From NCBI RefSeq assembly GCF_036404135.1, contig NZ_DASWPE010000125.1:3006-67005 (forward strand): a stretch of 64,000 nucleotides of DNA, in the 5' to 3' direction. Below, piece after piece: positions 26,092 to 34,986 of this stretch. The notes below the pieces were generated by a model. The model saw nothing but the letters and a program-made list of their open reading frames with translations. It made no database searches and was not told the origin of the DNA. A program made the translations under genes and the position numbers. Every line of letters begins with the position of its first letter. The first letter of the stretch is position 1. This stretch comes from Rhodopseudomonas_A sp036404135 (GTDB lineage Bacteria > Pseudomonadota > Alphaproteobacteria > Rhizobiales > Xanthobacteraceae).

Positions 26092-28593
26092 ATGGCGGAA
26101 TCCGCCGCCCACGGCAGCAAGGCGCGCCCGCGCGACCGCAAGGTCGCGCAGTGGACCCGCGATTACGTGCGGCTGCCCGGCATTCCTGACGAGTTCATCA
26201 CCCCGGACGGTGCGCCGCGCGAGGTCTGGAGCCGGTTCTTCGATTATTTCGCGAGTCTGACGCCGCCGGAGATCGCGCGGCGGTTCGGCGCCGCCGACCG
26301 GCATCTGCGCGAAGCCGGGGTGTCGTATCGCGCGCCCGGCGAAACCAGCGAGCGCGCCTGGCCGCTCAGCCACGTGCCGTTGTTGATCGACGAGGTCGAG
26401 TGGCAGCAGATCGCCGCCGGCATCGCCCAGCGCGCCACGCTGCTGGAAAGCGTGCTGACCGATTTGTACGGCGACGGCCGGCTGGTGGCCGACGGCGCGG
26501 TGCCGGCGGCGGCGATCGCCGGCAGCGCCGAATATCTGCGCTCGGTGTGCGGCATCAAGCCGCCCGGCGGGCGCTATCTCAATCTTTATGCCGCCGATAT
26601 CGGCCGCGGCCCGGATGGCCGCTGGTGGGTGCTCGGCGATCGCACCCAGGCGCCGTCCGGCATGGGCTATGCGCTGGAAAACCGCCTGGTGCTGTCGCGC
26701 GCCTTCGCCGATCTGTACAAATCGATGAATGCCGAGCGGGTGGCGCCGTTCTTCGAGGCGTTCCGCGACCATCTGCGCGCCAGCGCCGACCGCGACGAGC
26801 CGCGGATCGGCGTATTGACGCCGGGCCGCTTCAGCGAAACCTATTTCGAACACGCCACCTTGGCGCGCTATCTCGGCTTCCTGCTGGTGGAAGGCGACGA
26901 TCTCGCGGTGTCCGGCGACCGCATTCATATCCGCACCGTCGCCGGGCTGAAGCGGCTCGACGTGCTGCTGCGGCGGGTGGATTCCAACTCGCTCGATCCG
27001 CTCGAACTCGACGCCGCCTCGCAGCTCGGCGTGCCAGGACTGATCGACGTGATCCGCAAGGGCGGCGTGGTGGTCGCCAACATGCCGGGCTCCGGCGTGA
27101 TCGAATCCCGCGCGCTATTGGGATTTTTGCCGAGCCTGTCGCGCCGGCTGCTCGGCGAAGAGCTGAAAATGCCGCATATCGCCACCTGGTGGTGCGGCCA
27201 GAAGAACGCCCGCGAGGAAGTGTTGGCGCGGCTCGACGATTTCGCCATCGAAGGCGCCTATGGCGGCGCGGTGCCGGGCTTCCCCGGTCCCGGGCCGGTG
27301 CTCGCCGGCAATCTGTCCGCGGCCGAGCGCGACCGGCTGCGCAGCGCGATCGGCAACCGCGGCATCGATTATGTCGGCCAGGAGCTGGTCAGCCTGTCGA
27401 CCACCCCGGTGTGGGACAATGGCAAGCTGGCGCCGCGGCCGTTCGTGCTGCGGGTGTTCGCCGCCGCCACCGCCGACGGCTGGACGGTGATGCCCGGCGG
27501 GTTCTGCCGGATCGCCGAGCGGCTGGATTCCCGCGCGGTGTCGATGGGGCAGGGCGCACGCGCCGCCGACGTCTGGGTGGTGTCGGAGAAGGCGGTCACC
27601 GCCTCGACGCTGCTGCCGACCGTCGACATGGTGCGGATCAAGCGGATCACCGGCTGGGTGCCGAGCCGCGCCGCCGACAATCTGTTCTGGCTCGGCCGTT
27701 ACCTGGAGCGCGCCGAGGGCACGCTGCGACTGGTGCGCGCACTCAGCGTGCCGCAGCGCGATCCCGGCAAGGGTCCGCAGCATCATTCGCTGGAGCGGAT
27801 CCAGCGGCTGCTGGTGACTTGGGGTGCGACCGCCTTGGGTGCCCGCGCCAATCCCTCGAAGATCGCCGCCGAGGCATTGCAGAACGACAAGGAATTCGGC
27901 TCGGCGTTGTCTTTGGTACGCGCCGCGCAGCGCAATGCCGCGTCCTTGCGCGAGCGGCTGTCGCCGGACGCCTGGCAGGTCATCACCCAGATGGCGGAGC
28001 GGCTGGCGCAGCCGGTGGAGGACGACGACGGCGTGGTCAGCGCCGCCGACCTGACGCTGCAGGAGCTGGCGAGCTTCGCCGGCCTCGCCCAGGAGAACAT
28101 GAACCGCGCCGCCGGCTGGCGCTTCCTGAAGATGGGCCGCCGTATCGAGCGCGCCATCAATACCACGCGGTTTGCGCGACAATTCGCCTATGACGAGGCC
28201 AGCGCCGAAGATCTCGATATCCTGCTGACGCTGGTGGACTGCCAGATCACCTATCGGTCGCGCTATCTGGTCGGCGCGCTGCTGCCGCCGGTGCGCGATC
28301 TGGTGGTGCTCGATCCCTACAATCCGCGCTCGGTCGCGTTCCAGGTGCAGGAGCTCAACGACCACATCGCCAGCCTGCCGCCGCTGCGCGCTGGCGGGTT
28401 GATCGAGCGGCCGCAGCGGCTTGCGGTGGCGCTTCAGGCGGACATGATCACCGCGGAGGCGGCGACGCTCGACGGCAAAGCGCTGTTTGCGTTGGAGCAG
28501 GATCTGCTACAACTGGCCGACGCGATCGGCTCGCGCTACTTCCCGCATGGCGCCAGCGCGATGCGGCCGGAGAAGCTGATGGGGCTGGCGTGA
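26092..28593 (+). CDS. Circularly permuted ATP-grasp/alpha-E fusion protein
   Basis: 833-residue two-domain protein. Residues about 1-490 form a circularly permuted ATP-grasp ligase (DYVRLPGIPDEF near the start, WWVLGDRTQAPSGMGYALEN, GLIDVIRKGGVVVANMPGSG, RPFVLRVFA). Residues about 525-833 form the helical alpha-E domain beginning SRAADNLFWLGRYLERAEG. In many bacteria these are two adjacent genes; here they are one chain. ATP-grasp enzymes ligate carboxylates to amines, so a peptide-bond-forming role is predicted. AGGAGA precedes ATG 26092. The stop overlaps the GTG of the next gene (GTGA), showing translational coupling. Confidence 0.9.
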   Translation: MAESAAHGSKARPRDRKVAQWTRDYVRLPGIPDEFITPDGAPREVWSRFFDYFASLTPPEIARRFGAADRHLREAGVSYRAPGETSERAWPLSHVPLLIDEVEWQQIAAGIAQRATLLESVLTDLYGDGRLVADGAVPAAAIAGSAEYLRSVCGIKPPGGRYLNLYAADIGRGPDGRWWVLGDRTQAPSGMGYALENRLVLSRAFADLYKSMNAERVAPFFEAFRDHLRASADRDEPRIGVLTPGRFSETYFEHATLARYLGFLLVEGDDLAVSGDRIHIRTVAGLKRLDVLLRRVDSNSLDPLELDAASQLGVPGLIDVIRKGGVVVANMPGSGVIESRALLGFLPSLSRRLLGEELKMPHIATWWCGQKNAREEVLARLDDFAIEGAYGGAVPGFPGPGPVLAGNLSAAERDRLRSAIGNRGIDYVGQELVSLSTTPVWDNGKLAPRPFVLRVFAAATADGWTVMPGGFCRIAERLDSRAVSMGQGARAADVWVVSEKAVTASTLLPTVDMVRIKRITGWVPSRAADNLFWLGRYLERAEGTLRLVRALSVPQRDPGKGPQHHSLERIQRLLVTWGATALGARANPSKIAAEALQNDKEFGSALSLVRAAQRNAASLRERLSPDAWQVITQMAERLAQPVEDDDGVVSAADLTLQELASFAGLAQENMNRAAGWRFLKMGRRIERAINTTRFARQFAYDEASAEDLDILLTLVDCQITYRSRYLVGALLPPVRDLVVLDPYNPRSVAFQVQELNDHIASLPPLRAGGLIERPQRLAVALQADMITAEAATLDGKALFALEQDLLQLADAIGSRYFPHGASAMRPEKLMGLA

Positions 28594-29468
28594 TCTACGA
28601 TATCCGGCACCTCACCACCTATAGTTACGGCAGCGCGGTGACCTACGCGCGTTGTTCGCTGCGGCTGAAGCCGGTCAATGGCGACGGCCAGCAACTGATC
28701 TCGCACAGCGTGGAGATCAGGCCGCGGCCGATCAATCGCGCAAGCCGGCTGGATTTCTTCGGCACCGATACCGAAAGCGTGCTGATCGAAACCGCGCATC
28801 GCGTGCTGCGCATCGACTCCCGGTCGCGGGTCGAGGTCAACCGCGAGGCGCGTAGTCGCTCTGCCGACAGTCCGGCATGGGAAGACGTGCGCGAAGCCGC
28901 CTTTGCCTCGCCGAGCCTCGTCGCCGGCTCGCCGATCGGCTACGTGTTCGCCAGTCCGCTGGCGCCGATTGAACAGCCGGTCACCGACTACGCGGCGGCG
29001 AGTTTTTCCCGCGGCGAAGGGATTTTGCGCGGCGCGGTCGATCTGATGCATCGGATCCGCACCGGCTTCAAATATGATCCGAAGGCCACCGAGATTTCCA
29101 CCCCACTGAAGGAAGTGTTCGAGAAGCGCCACGGCGTCTGCCAGGATTTTGCCCATGTGATGATCGCTGGGCTGCGCGGGCTCGGGCTGCCGGCCGCCTA
29201 TGTCAGCGGCTATCTGCGCACCTATCCGCCGGCCGGCCAGCCGCGGCTGCAAGGCGCCGACGCCACCCACGCCTGGGTCGCGGTGTGGTGCGGCGAGCCG
29301 ATCGGTTGGGTCGGCTTCGATCCGACCAACGACATTCTGGTCGAGAACGATCACATCGTGCTGGCGCAGGGCCGCGATTTTTCCGACGTCTCGCCGGTCG
29401 ACGGGGTGATCGTCGGATCGCGGCGGCAGAAGCTCGGGGTCGCCGTCGACGTCGTGCCGGTCGAATGA
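28590..29468 (+). CDS. Transglutaminase-like cysteine peptidase-fold protein
   Basis: 292-residue protein with an N-terminal transglutaminase-associated beta domain (MIYDIRHLTTYSY start) and a transglutaminase core: Cys184 (HGVCQDFAH), His227 (ATHAWVAVW) and Asp244 (GFDPTND). The triad is complete, so it is likely an active peptidase or amidase. It starts at GTG 28590 overlapping the ATP-grasp stop, and its own stop overlaps the flavoprotein ATG. It is the small partner of the DUF2126 protein; together with the ATP-grasp/alpha-E protein they form a widely conserved set of unproven function. Confidence 0.9.
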   Translation: MIYDIRHLTTYSYGSAVTYARCSLRLKPVNGDGQQLISHSVEIRPRPINRASRLDFFGTDTESVLIETAHRVLRIDSRSRVEVNREARSRSADSPAWEDVREAAFASPSLVAGSPIGYVFASPLAPIEQPVTDYAAASFSRGEGILRGAVDLMHRIRTGFKYDPKATEISTPLKEVFEKRHGVCQDFAHVMIAGLRGLGLPAAYVSGYLRTYPPAGQPRLQGADATHAWVAVWCGEPIGWVGFDPTNDILVENDHIVLAQGRDFSDVSPVDGVIVGSRRQKLGVAVDVVPVE

Positions 29469-30661
29469 GCAAAGCGGGCGGCGCGGCGGCGTACGACGTG
29501 ATCATCCTCGGCGCCGGCGCCGCGGGGCTGATGTGCGCTGGCATCGCCGCCAAGCGCGGCCGCTCGGTGCTGGTGATCGAGCAGGGCCAGCATCCGGGCG
29601 AAAAGATCCGGATTTCCGGCGGCGGCCGCTGCAACTTCACCAATCTGCACACCACGCCGGCGAATTTCCAATCGCAGAATCCGCGGTTCTGCCGATCGGC
29701 GTTGAGCAGCTACACCCAGCACGATTTCATCGCGCTGGTTGAAAAACACGGCATCGCCTATCACGAGAAGACCCGCGGTCAATTGTTCTGCGACGGCTCG
29801 GCCAAGCAGATCATCGACCTGCTGCTGGCCGAAATGCGTGCCGGCGGGGCGCAAATCCGCTGCGGAATTCGCAGCCCACAGATTGCGAAGACCGCGGATG
29901 GTTTCACGCTCACGACCGATCACGGCCGGGTTTGTAGCCGCGCGCTGGCGATTGCCACTGGGGGGCCGTCGATCCCGAAGATCGGCGCCTCCGGCTTCGG
30001 CTACAAGGTGGCCGAACAATTCGGGCTTAGCATCGTGCCGCCGCGCGCCGCCTTGGTGCCGCTGACTTTCGCCCCGGCCGAACTCGCTCAATTCACCGAG
30101 CTCTCCGGCATCGCGGTCGACGCGGTGGTGAGTTGCGGCAAGACCAGATTCGACGAGGCGCTGCTGTTCACCCATCGCGGCCTGAGCGGGCCGGCGATCT
30201 TGCAAATCTCGTCCTATTGGCGCGACGGCGAGGAGATCGCGATCGACCTGGCGCCCGGCATCGACGTGCTTGCGGCCCTGAAAGCGGCGCGCCGCGTGCA
30301 CCCGCGGCAGGAATTGGCGGCGGCGCTGGGCTCCCTGTTGCCGAAGCGGCTGGCGCAGGCGATCGCCGAGCGGCAGCAGCCGCCGGCGCGGATCGCCGAC
30401 TGTTCCGACAAGGCGCTGGCGGCCGCCGCGGCCGACGTCAAGCAATGGCGGGTCAAGCCGAACGGCACCGAAGGCTACCGCACCGCCGAGGTGACGCTGG
30501 GCGGCGTCGATACCAGCGCGCTGTCGTCGAAGACGTTCGAAGCCCGCGCGGTGCCTGGCTTGTACTTCATCGGCGAAGTTGTCGACGTCACCGGCCAGCT
30601 CGGCGGCTTCAACCTCCAATGGGCCTGGTCGTCGGGCGCCGCCGCCGGCCGCGCGGTGTAG
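29465..30661 (+). CDS. YhiN/HI0933-type NAD(P)/FAD-dependent flavoprotein
   Basis: 398-residue flavoprotein. The N-terminal Rossmann motif IILGAGAAGLMCAGIAAKRG with the acidic end of strand 2 (VLVIEQ) binds FAD. GEKIRISGGGRCNFTN at about 43-58 is the family signature. The C-terminal GLYFIGEVVDVTGQLGGFNL segment closes the FAD site. The family is widespread and its reaction is not established. ATG 29465 overlaps the preceding stop (ATGA). That coupling to the transglutaminase/ATP-grasp set is noteworthy, since a proteasome-like hydrolase is the more familiar fourth member as I recall it. Confidence 0.88.
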   Translation: MSKAGGAAAYDVIILGAGAAGLMCAGIAAKRGRSVLVIEQGQHPGEKIRISGGGRCNFTNLHTTPANFQSQNPRFCRSALSSYTQHDFIALVEKHGIAYHEKTRGQLFCDGSAKQIIDLLLAEMRAGGAQIRCGIRSPQIAKTADGFTLTTDHGRVCSRALAIATGGPSIPKIGASGFGYKVAEQFGLSIVPPRAALVPLTFAPAELAQFTELSGIAVDAVVSCGKTRFDEALLFTHRGLSGPAILQISSYWRDGEEIAIDLAPGIDVLAALKAARRVHPRQELAAALGSLLPKRLAQAIAERQQPPARIADCSDKALAAAAADVKQWRVKPNGTEGYRTAEVTLGGVDTSALSSKTFEARAVPGLYFIGEVVDVTGQLGGFNLQWAWSSGAAAGRAV

Positions 30662-30731
30662 TTGGCGCGGTCGCGGTAATTGCGATCCGTCTGACCCTCG
30701 TTCCGTTCTCTGCACCTCACAAAGACCCTCG

Positions 30732-30862
30732 GTCATTCCGGGGCGCGAGCAGCTTTGGTTGCGAGTGAACCCGGAATCTCGCAACAGGCAGCCGCAGCGC
30801 GTCGTCGCGTCGCAAGATTCCGGGTTCGCTTGCGGCTATCGCCTCTCGCGCCCCGGAATGAC
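30732..30862. repeat. TCATTCCGGGG-type palindromic repeat, full copy
   Basis: GTCATTCCGGGGCGCG (30732-30747) and CGCGCCCCGGAATGAC (30847-30862) are perfect 16-base inverted ends. An inner pair, ACCCGGAATCT and AGATTCCGGGT, is nested inside. It takes up much of the 30662-31058 gap, which otherwise holds the promoter region of the Cache gene. Confidence 0.88.
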
Positions 30863-30923
30863 GACCTTTGTTTGTATCGGGCGCATCGAATGATCCGGCC
30901 TGGAGTCACCGCAAGAAAGCGCA

Positions 30924-30939
30924 AACTGATCGATCAGTT
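30924..30939. promoter_or_regulatory. Perfect 16-base palindrome, candidate operator
   Basis: AACTGATCGATCAGTT is fully self-complementary and lies about 120 bases before the Cache-protein gene and clear of the nearby repeat. Such sites often bind dimeric regulators. No regulator gene is adjacent and the site resembles no motif I can name. Confidence 0.4.
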
Positions 30940-31058
30940 GCTATTACCTAGGGTTTATACCAGTCCTGCTTTAACGCCTGATTGGTGTTCTTGTGAAAGT
31001 CTATGGCCGAGCGTGGCGGTGCGAACCGCCGCTGCATGAGTCATGGAGAATGAATGTG

Positions 31059-31517
31059 ATGATGCGTCCCTCGCTGTTGCTGCGCTCCGCGCTTTTTGCC
31101 GCTGCCGTCCCGTTCGCGGCTTACGCCGCCGAAGGCGCCGGCAAGGACGACGCCGTGGCGATGGTGAAGAGCGCGGTCAACTTCATCAAGGCGCAGGGGC
31201 CGGACCAGGCCTATACGGCGATCAGCGACAAGACCGGCAAATTCGTCGCCGGCGACCTCTACGTCGTGGTCTATCAGCTCGACGGCAAGGTGCTGGCGCA
31301 CGGCTCCAACCAGAAATTCGTCGGCAAGGACATGATCGACGCCCAGGACGTCGACGGCAAGCTGTATGTGAAGGAACGGGTCGAACTCGCCGCCAAGCAG
31401 CCGTCGTTCTGGCAGGATTATAAATTCGTCAATCCGGTCAGCAAGAAGGTCGAGCCGAAGCAGATGTATTGCGAGAAGTTGGACAACACCGCGGTCTGTG
31501 CCGGGATCTACAAGTAA
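31059..31517 (+). CDS. Secreted single-Cache-domain protein
   Basis: 152-residue exported protein. A signal peptide (MMRPSLLLRSALFAAAVPFAAYA) precedes a small Cache/PAS-like domain (KDDAVAMVKSAVNFIKAQG, FVAGDLYVVVYQLDGKVLAHG, FVGKDMIDAQDVDGK, ending FVNPVSKKVEPKQMYCEKLDN). Such free Cache proteins are thought to bind small ligands in the periplasm. Four in-frame Met/Val starts cluster here; I take ATG 31059 because GGAGA lies 9 bases upstream, though 31050 or 31062 cannot be excluded. It sits 49 bases before a chemoreceptor gene, so it may deliver ligand to that receptor (inference). Two cysteines near the C-terminus could form a disulfide. Confidence 0.82.
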   Translation: MMRPSLLLRSALFAAAVPFAAYAAEGAGKDDAVAMVKSAVNFIKAQGPDQAYTAISDKTGKFVAGDLYVVVYQLDGKVLAHGSNQKFVGKDMIDAQDVDGKLYVKERVELAAKQPSFWQDYKFVNPVSKKVEPKQMYCEKLDNTAVCAGIYK

Positions 31518-31566
31518 CCATGGCACCGTAAGTCCGCCGCAACGACCAGACCGAGCGAAGAGTGCC

Positions 31567-33273
31567 ATGCTGAAGTTGATCAGGAACCTCGGTTTGCCGT
31601 GGAAGGTGCAGCTCGCCCCGGCTGTGCTGATCGTCGCGCTGGTGGCGGTCGGCCTCTACACCTTGCAGACGCTGAAGCTCAACCGGGCAAACGCCGACGC
31701 GCTGATCGCCGGACCCGTGCGGCAGTCCGAACTCGCCGGCGAACTGGATTCCACCTTGTGGGAAGCCCACGCCAAGCTGTATCGGCTGGCCGCGATGGCT
31801 TCCAACGAAACCGACGCCAGCAAGATTGCCGCCGCCTCCAAGGAGGCCACCGCGGCCGCCGCCAAGGTGCCGGGCGCGCTGCAGGCGATCGAAGGCGTGT
31901 TCGACCCCGCCACGGTCAAGCCCGAGGTGCTGACCAAGCTGAAGAGCGCGGTGGCGGGCTATCTCAAGCAATCCGGCGGCGCCATCGACATGGCCGACGG
32001 CGATCCCGGCTCGGCGATGATGTTCATCAAAGGCGCGGAGCGGCATTTCGGCGAGATCGATTCGTTGACCGACCAATTGACGCTGGCCAGCAACGAAAGC
32101 CGCGATCTCGAAGTGGCGCGTTCCGGCCTCCGGCTGGAGCAGCAGCAGTCCGTGCTGCTGGCGATCCTGGTGGCGGTGGCGCTCATCGGCGTGCTGGTCT
32201 CGTTCCTGATCGGCCGCGATATTTCCCGCCCGGTGGTGGTGATGGCGCGGGCGATGCGCGAACTCGCCAGTGGCAATTTCGCCGTGCAATTGCCCGGCCT
32301 CGATCGTCACGACGAGGTCGGCCAGATGGCCCGCGCCGTCGAGGAGTTCAAGATTCAGGCTTCCGCCAAGGCCGCGCGCGAGGTCGCCGAGCGCGAGGAC
32401 AAGACCCGCGAATTGGCTGCCGCGCGTCGCGTCGAGCTGCACGATCTCGCCGAGCGTTTCGAAGCCGCGGTCGGCGAGATCATCGAAAACGTCGGCACCG
32501 CGTCGGGCGAATTGGAAAGCTCGGCGGTGGTTCTGGCGAAAAGCAGCGCCGCGACGCAGCAGCTCAGCACCGTGGTCACCGCGGCCTCGGAAGAAACCTC
32601 GAGCAATGTGCAATCGGTGGCCGACGCCACCGAGCAGATGGCGGCCTCGATCAGCGCGATCGGCAGCCAGGTGCAATTGTCCGGCAAGATCACCGACGAG
32701 GCGGTGCAACAGGCGCAACAGACCGACGCCCGTATCGCCAAGCTGGCGCTGGCCGCCGGCCGGATCGGCGACGTCACCGAGATGATCGCCAAGATCGCAG
32801 CGCAAACCAATCTGCTGGCGCTCAACGCCACGATCGAATCCGCCCGCGCCGGCGAGGCCGGTCGCGGCTTTGCCGTGGTGGCGCAGGAGGTCAAGGAGCT
32901 GGCGCAGCAGACCGCGCAGGCCACCGGCGAGATCAGCGCGCAGATCGCCGAGATGCAGGCCGCGACGGAGGAATCGGTGCTGGCGATCAAGGAAATCGGC
33001 GGCACCATCGCCCGGGTCTCGGGCATCGCCGCGACCATCGCGGCGTCGATCGAGGCGCAGGGCGCCGCCACCCGCGACATCGCCCGCAACGTGCAGCAGG
33101 CGGCGATCGGCACCACCCAGGTCGCCAACAATATCGGCGACGTCAGCCGCGGCGCCACCGACATCGGCTCGGCCTCCTCGCAGGTGCTGTCGTCGGCGCA
33201 GCTGTTGTCGAGCGAGAACAAGCGGCTGAAGGCCGAGGTGCACAAGTTCCTGGCGACCGTCAGGGTCGCCTAA
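31567..33273 (+). CDS. Methyl-accepting chemotaxis protein
   Basis: 568-residue chemoreceptor. TM1 is about 15-33, followed by a mostly helical periplasmic ligand region (about 34-190), TM2 (about 196-217), HAMP (about 218-275) and the coiled-coil signalling domain. The hairpin tip is clear: IAAQTNLLALNATIESARAG followed by FAVVAQEVKELAQQT. There is no obvious C-terminal CheR pentapeptide (the end is FLATVRVA). It follows the secreted Cache protein and precedes eutB by 68 bases, so a sensory link to that periplasmic protein, or to ethanolamine, is possible but unproven. No che genes are in the window. Confidence 0.92.
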   Translation: MLKLIRNLGLPWKVQLAPAVLIVALVAVGLYTLQTLKLNRANADALIAGPVRQSELAGELDSTLWEAHAKLYRLAAMASNETDASKIAAASKEATAAAAKVPGALQAIEGVFDPATVKPEVLTKLKSAVAGYLKQSGGAIDMADGDPGSAMMFIKGAERHFGEIDSLTDQLTLASNESRDLEVARSGLRLEQQQSVLLAILVAVALIGVLVSFLIGRDISRPVVVMARAMRELASGNFAVQLPGLDRHDEVGQMARAVEEFKIQASAKAAREVAEREDKTRELAAARRVELHDLAERFEAAVGEIIENVGTASGELESSAVVLAKSSAATQQLSTVVTAASEETSSNVQSVADATEQMAASISAIGSQVQLSGKITDEAVQQAQQTDARIAKLALAAGRIGDVTEMIAKIAAQTNLLALNATIESARAGEAGRGFAVVAQEVKELAQQTAQATGEISAQIAEMQAATEESVLAIKEIGGTIARVSGIAATIAASIEAQGAATRDIARNVQQAAIGTTQVANNIGDVSRGATDIGSASSQVLSSAQLLSSENKRLKAEVHKFLATVRVA

Positions 33274-33341
33274 CGCGCGCTCCGATGATAGTTTGCGGCC
33301 AAGCCGTCGCGCGCGGGCGCGGCGGCCGGTTCGGAGCCGCC

Positions 33342-34724
33342 ATGGTCTATCGCCACACCATCGATCATCACAGCTTTGTCTTCGCCGATCTGCGCGATCT
33401 GCTGGCCAAGGCGACGCCGGCGCGCTCCGGTGATCGTCTCGCCGGGCTCGCCGCCGACAGCGCCGAACAGATGATCGCCGCACGGATGGCGCTGGCCGAG
33501 CTGCCGTTGCGGCAGTTTCTCACCGAGGCGGTGGTGCCTTACGAGACCGACGAGGTGACGCGGCTGATCATCGATAGCCATGATGCCGCGGCGTTCGCGC
33601 CGATCGCGGCGCTGACCGTCGGCGGCTTTCGCGACTGGCTGCTGTCGGAGGCCACAACGCCCGCGGCGCTGGCCGGCATTGCGGCCGGGGTGACGCCGGA
33701 AATGGCCGCGGCGGCCGCCAAGCTGATGCGCAACCAGGATCTGATTCTGGTGGCGAAGAAATGCGCGGTGATCACCCGGTTTCGCAATACCATCGGACTG
33801 CCCGGCCGCATGAGCGTGCGGCTGCAACCGAATCATCCGTTCGACGACGAACGCGCGATCACCGCCTCGATCGTCGACGGGCTGCTGCTCGGATCGGGCG
33901 ACGCCTGCATCGGCATCAATCCGGCCTGCGACGATCCGGCGGTGCTCGGCCGGCTGGTGCAACTGCTCGACGACGTGATCGGCCGGCTGCAGATCCCGAC
34001 GCAGAGCTGCGTCTTGACCCACGTCACCACTACGCTGGCGCTGATCGAACAGGGCCTGCCGGTCGATCTGGTATTTCAGTCGATCGCCGGCACCGAGGCC
34101 GCCAACCGCAGCTTCGGCATCGACCTGGCGCTCTTGAAACAGGCGCATGATGCCGGGCTGTCGCTGGCGCGCGGCAGCGTCGGCAACAATGTGATGTATT
34201 TCGAGACCGGGCAGGGCTCGGCGCTGTCCGCCAACGCCCATCACGGCGTCGACCAGCAGACCTGCGAGGCTCGCGCCTATGCGGTGGCGCGCGCCTTCGA
34301 TCCGCTGTTGGTCAACAGCGTGGTCGGTTTCATCGGGCCGGAGTACCTCGCCGACGGCAAACAGATCATCCGCGCCGGGCTGGAGGATCATTTCTGCGGC
34401 AAGCTGCTCGGCCTGCCGCTCGGCGTCGACATCTGCTACACCAACCACGCCGAGGCCGACCAGGACGACATGGATACTTTGCTGACCTGCCTCGCCGCCG
34501 CCGGCGTCACTTTCATCATGGGGATACCGGGCGCCGACGACGTGATGCTGAACTACCAGTCGACATCGTTCCACGATGCGCTCTATGTCCGCGAGCTGTT
34601 CGGGCTCAAGCGCGCGCCGGAATTCGACGCCTGGCTGCAGCGCAGCGGGCTCGCCGGCGCGGATTTCCGGCTCACCGAGCCCGAACTGCTGCTGCCGGAA
34701 TTCGCCGCGCGGCTGATCGCCTGA
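33342..34724 (+). CDS. eutB: Ethanolamine ammonia-lyase large subunit
   Basis: 460-residue EutB, the catalytic subunit of the adenosylcobalamin-dependent enzyme that converts ethanolamine to acetaldehyde and ammonia. Recognisable family segments include LMRNQDLILVAKKC, RLQPNHPFDDE, GINPACDDP, SIAGTEAANRSFGIDL, NNVMYFETGQGSALSANAHH and GIPGADDVMLNYQSTSFHDA. GGAG lies 6-10 bases before ATG 33342; a longer frame from 33285 is possible but unlikely. Its small subunit EutC is 1.9 kb downstream, separated by hpnP. No EutA reactivase, aldehyde dehydrogenase or microcompartment genes are present, so this is a minimal ethanolamine-deaminating set. Confidence 0.95.
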   Translation: MVYRHTIDHHSFVFADLRDLLAKATPARSGDRLAGLAADSAEQMIAARMALAELPLRQFLTEAVVPYETDEVTRLIIDSHDAAAFAPIAALTVGGFRDWLLSEATTPAALAGIAAGVTPEMAAAAAKLMRNQDLILVAKKCAVITRFRNTIGLPGRMSVRLQPNHPFDDERAITASIVDGLLLGSGDACIGINPACDDPAVLGRLVQLLDDVIGRLQIPTQSCVLTHVTTTLALIEQGLPVDLVFQSIAGTEAANRSFGIDLALLKQAHDAGLSLARGSVGNNVMYFETGQGSALSANAHHGVDQQTCEARAYAVARAFDPLLVNSVVGFIGPEYLADGKQIIRAGLEDHFCGKLLGLPLGVDICYTNHAEADQDDMDTLLTCLAAAGVTFIMGIPGADDVMLNYQSTSFHDALYVRELFGLKRAPEFDAWLQRSGLAGADFRLTEPELLLPEFAARLIA

Positions 34725-34986
34725 CGGCAGCCGGCGCATTGAACCGCAGCCGTCGCAGTCGCGACTGACGCAACGATGCCGCCATAATCTTGAGGAATTT
34801 CTGGCCCAGTCTGGGCAGCCATGCTTAATTACGGTGGCTCAGCGGTTCTCGATGCGTGGAACGGTTCGGCACACTGCGGATTGCCTTGGCGTCAAGCATT
34901 TGCCACCTCTCCCAAGACTCGCGAGAATCGCGCTGGACGAACCGGGAGTTGCCGCGGGTCGATGAGTTTGTTGCAGGGGGAGTCCG

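Noticed and set aside
33273..33342. Cobalamin riboswitch before eutB
   Set aside because: The gap from the chemoreceptor gene is only 68 bases, too short, and no B12-box-like sequence was seen.
34858..34893. Possible sigma-EcfG promoter upstream of hpnP (GGAAC followed by CGTC)
   Set aside because: GGAAC is present, but the nearest CGTC is 27 bases away and no CGTT lies at 16-17 bases, so the spacing does not fit. General-stress control of hpnP is reported in R. palustris as I recall it, but this site cannot support it.
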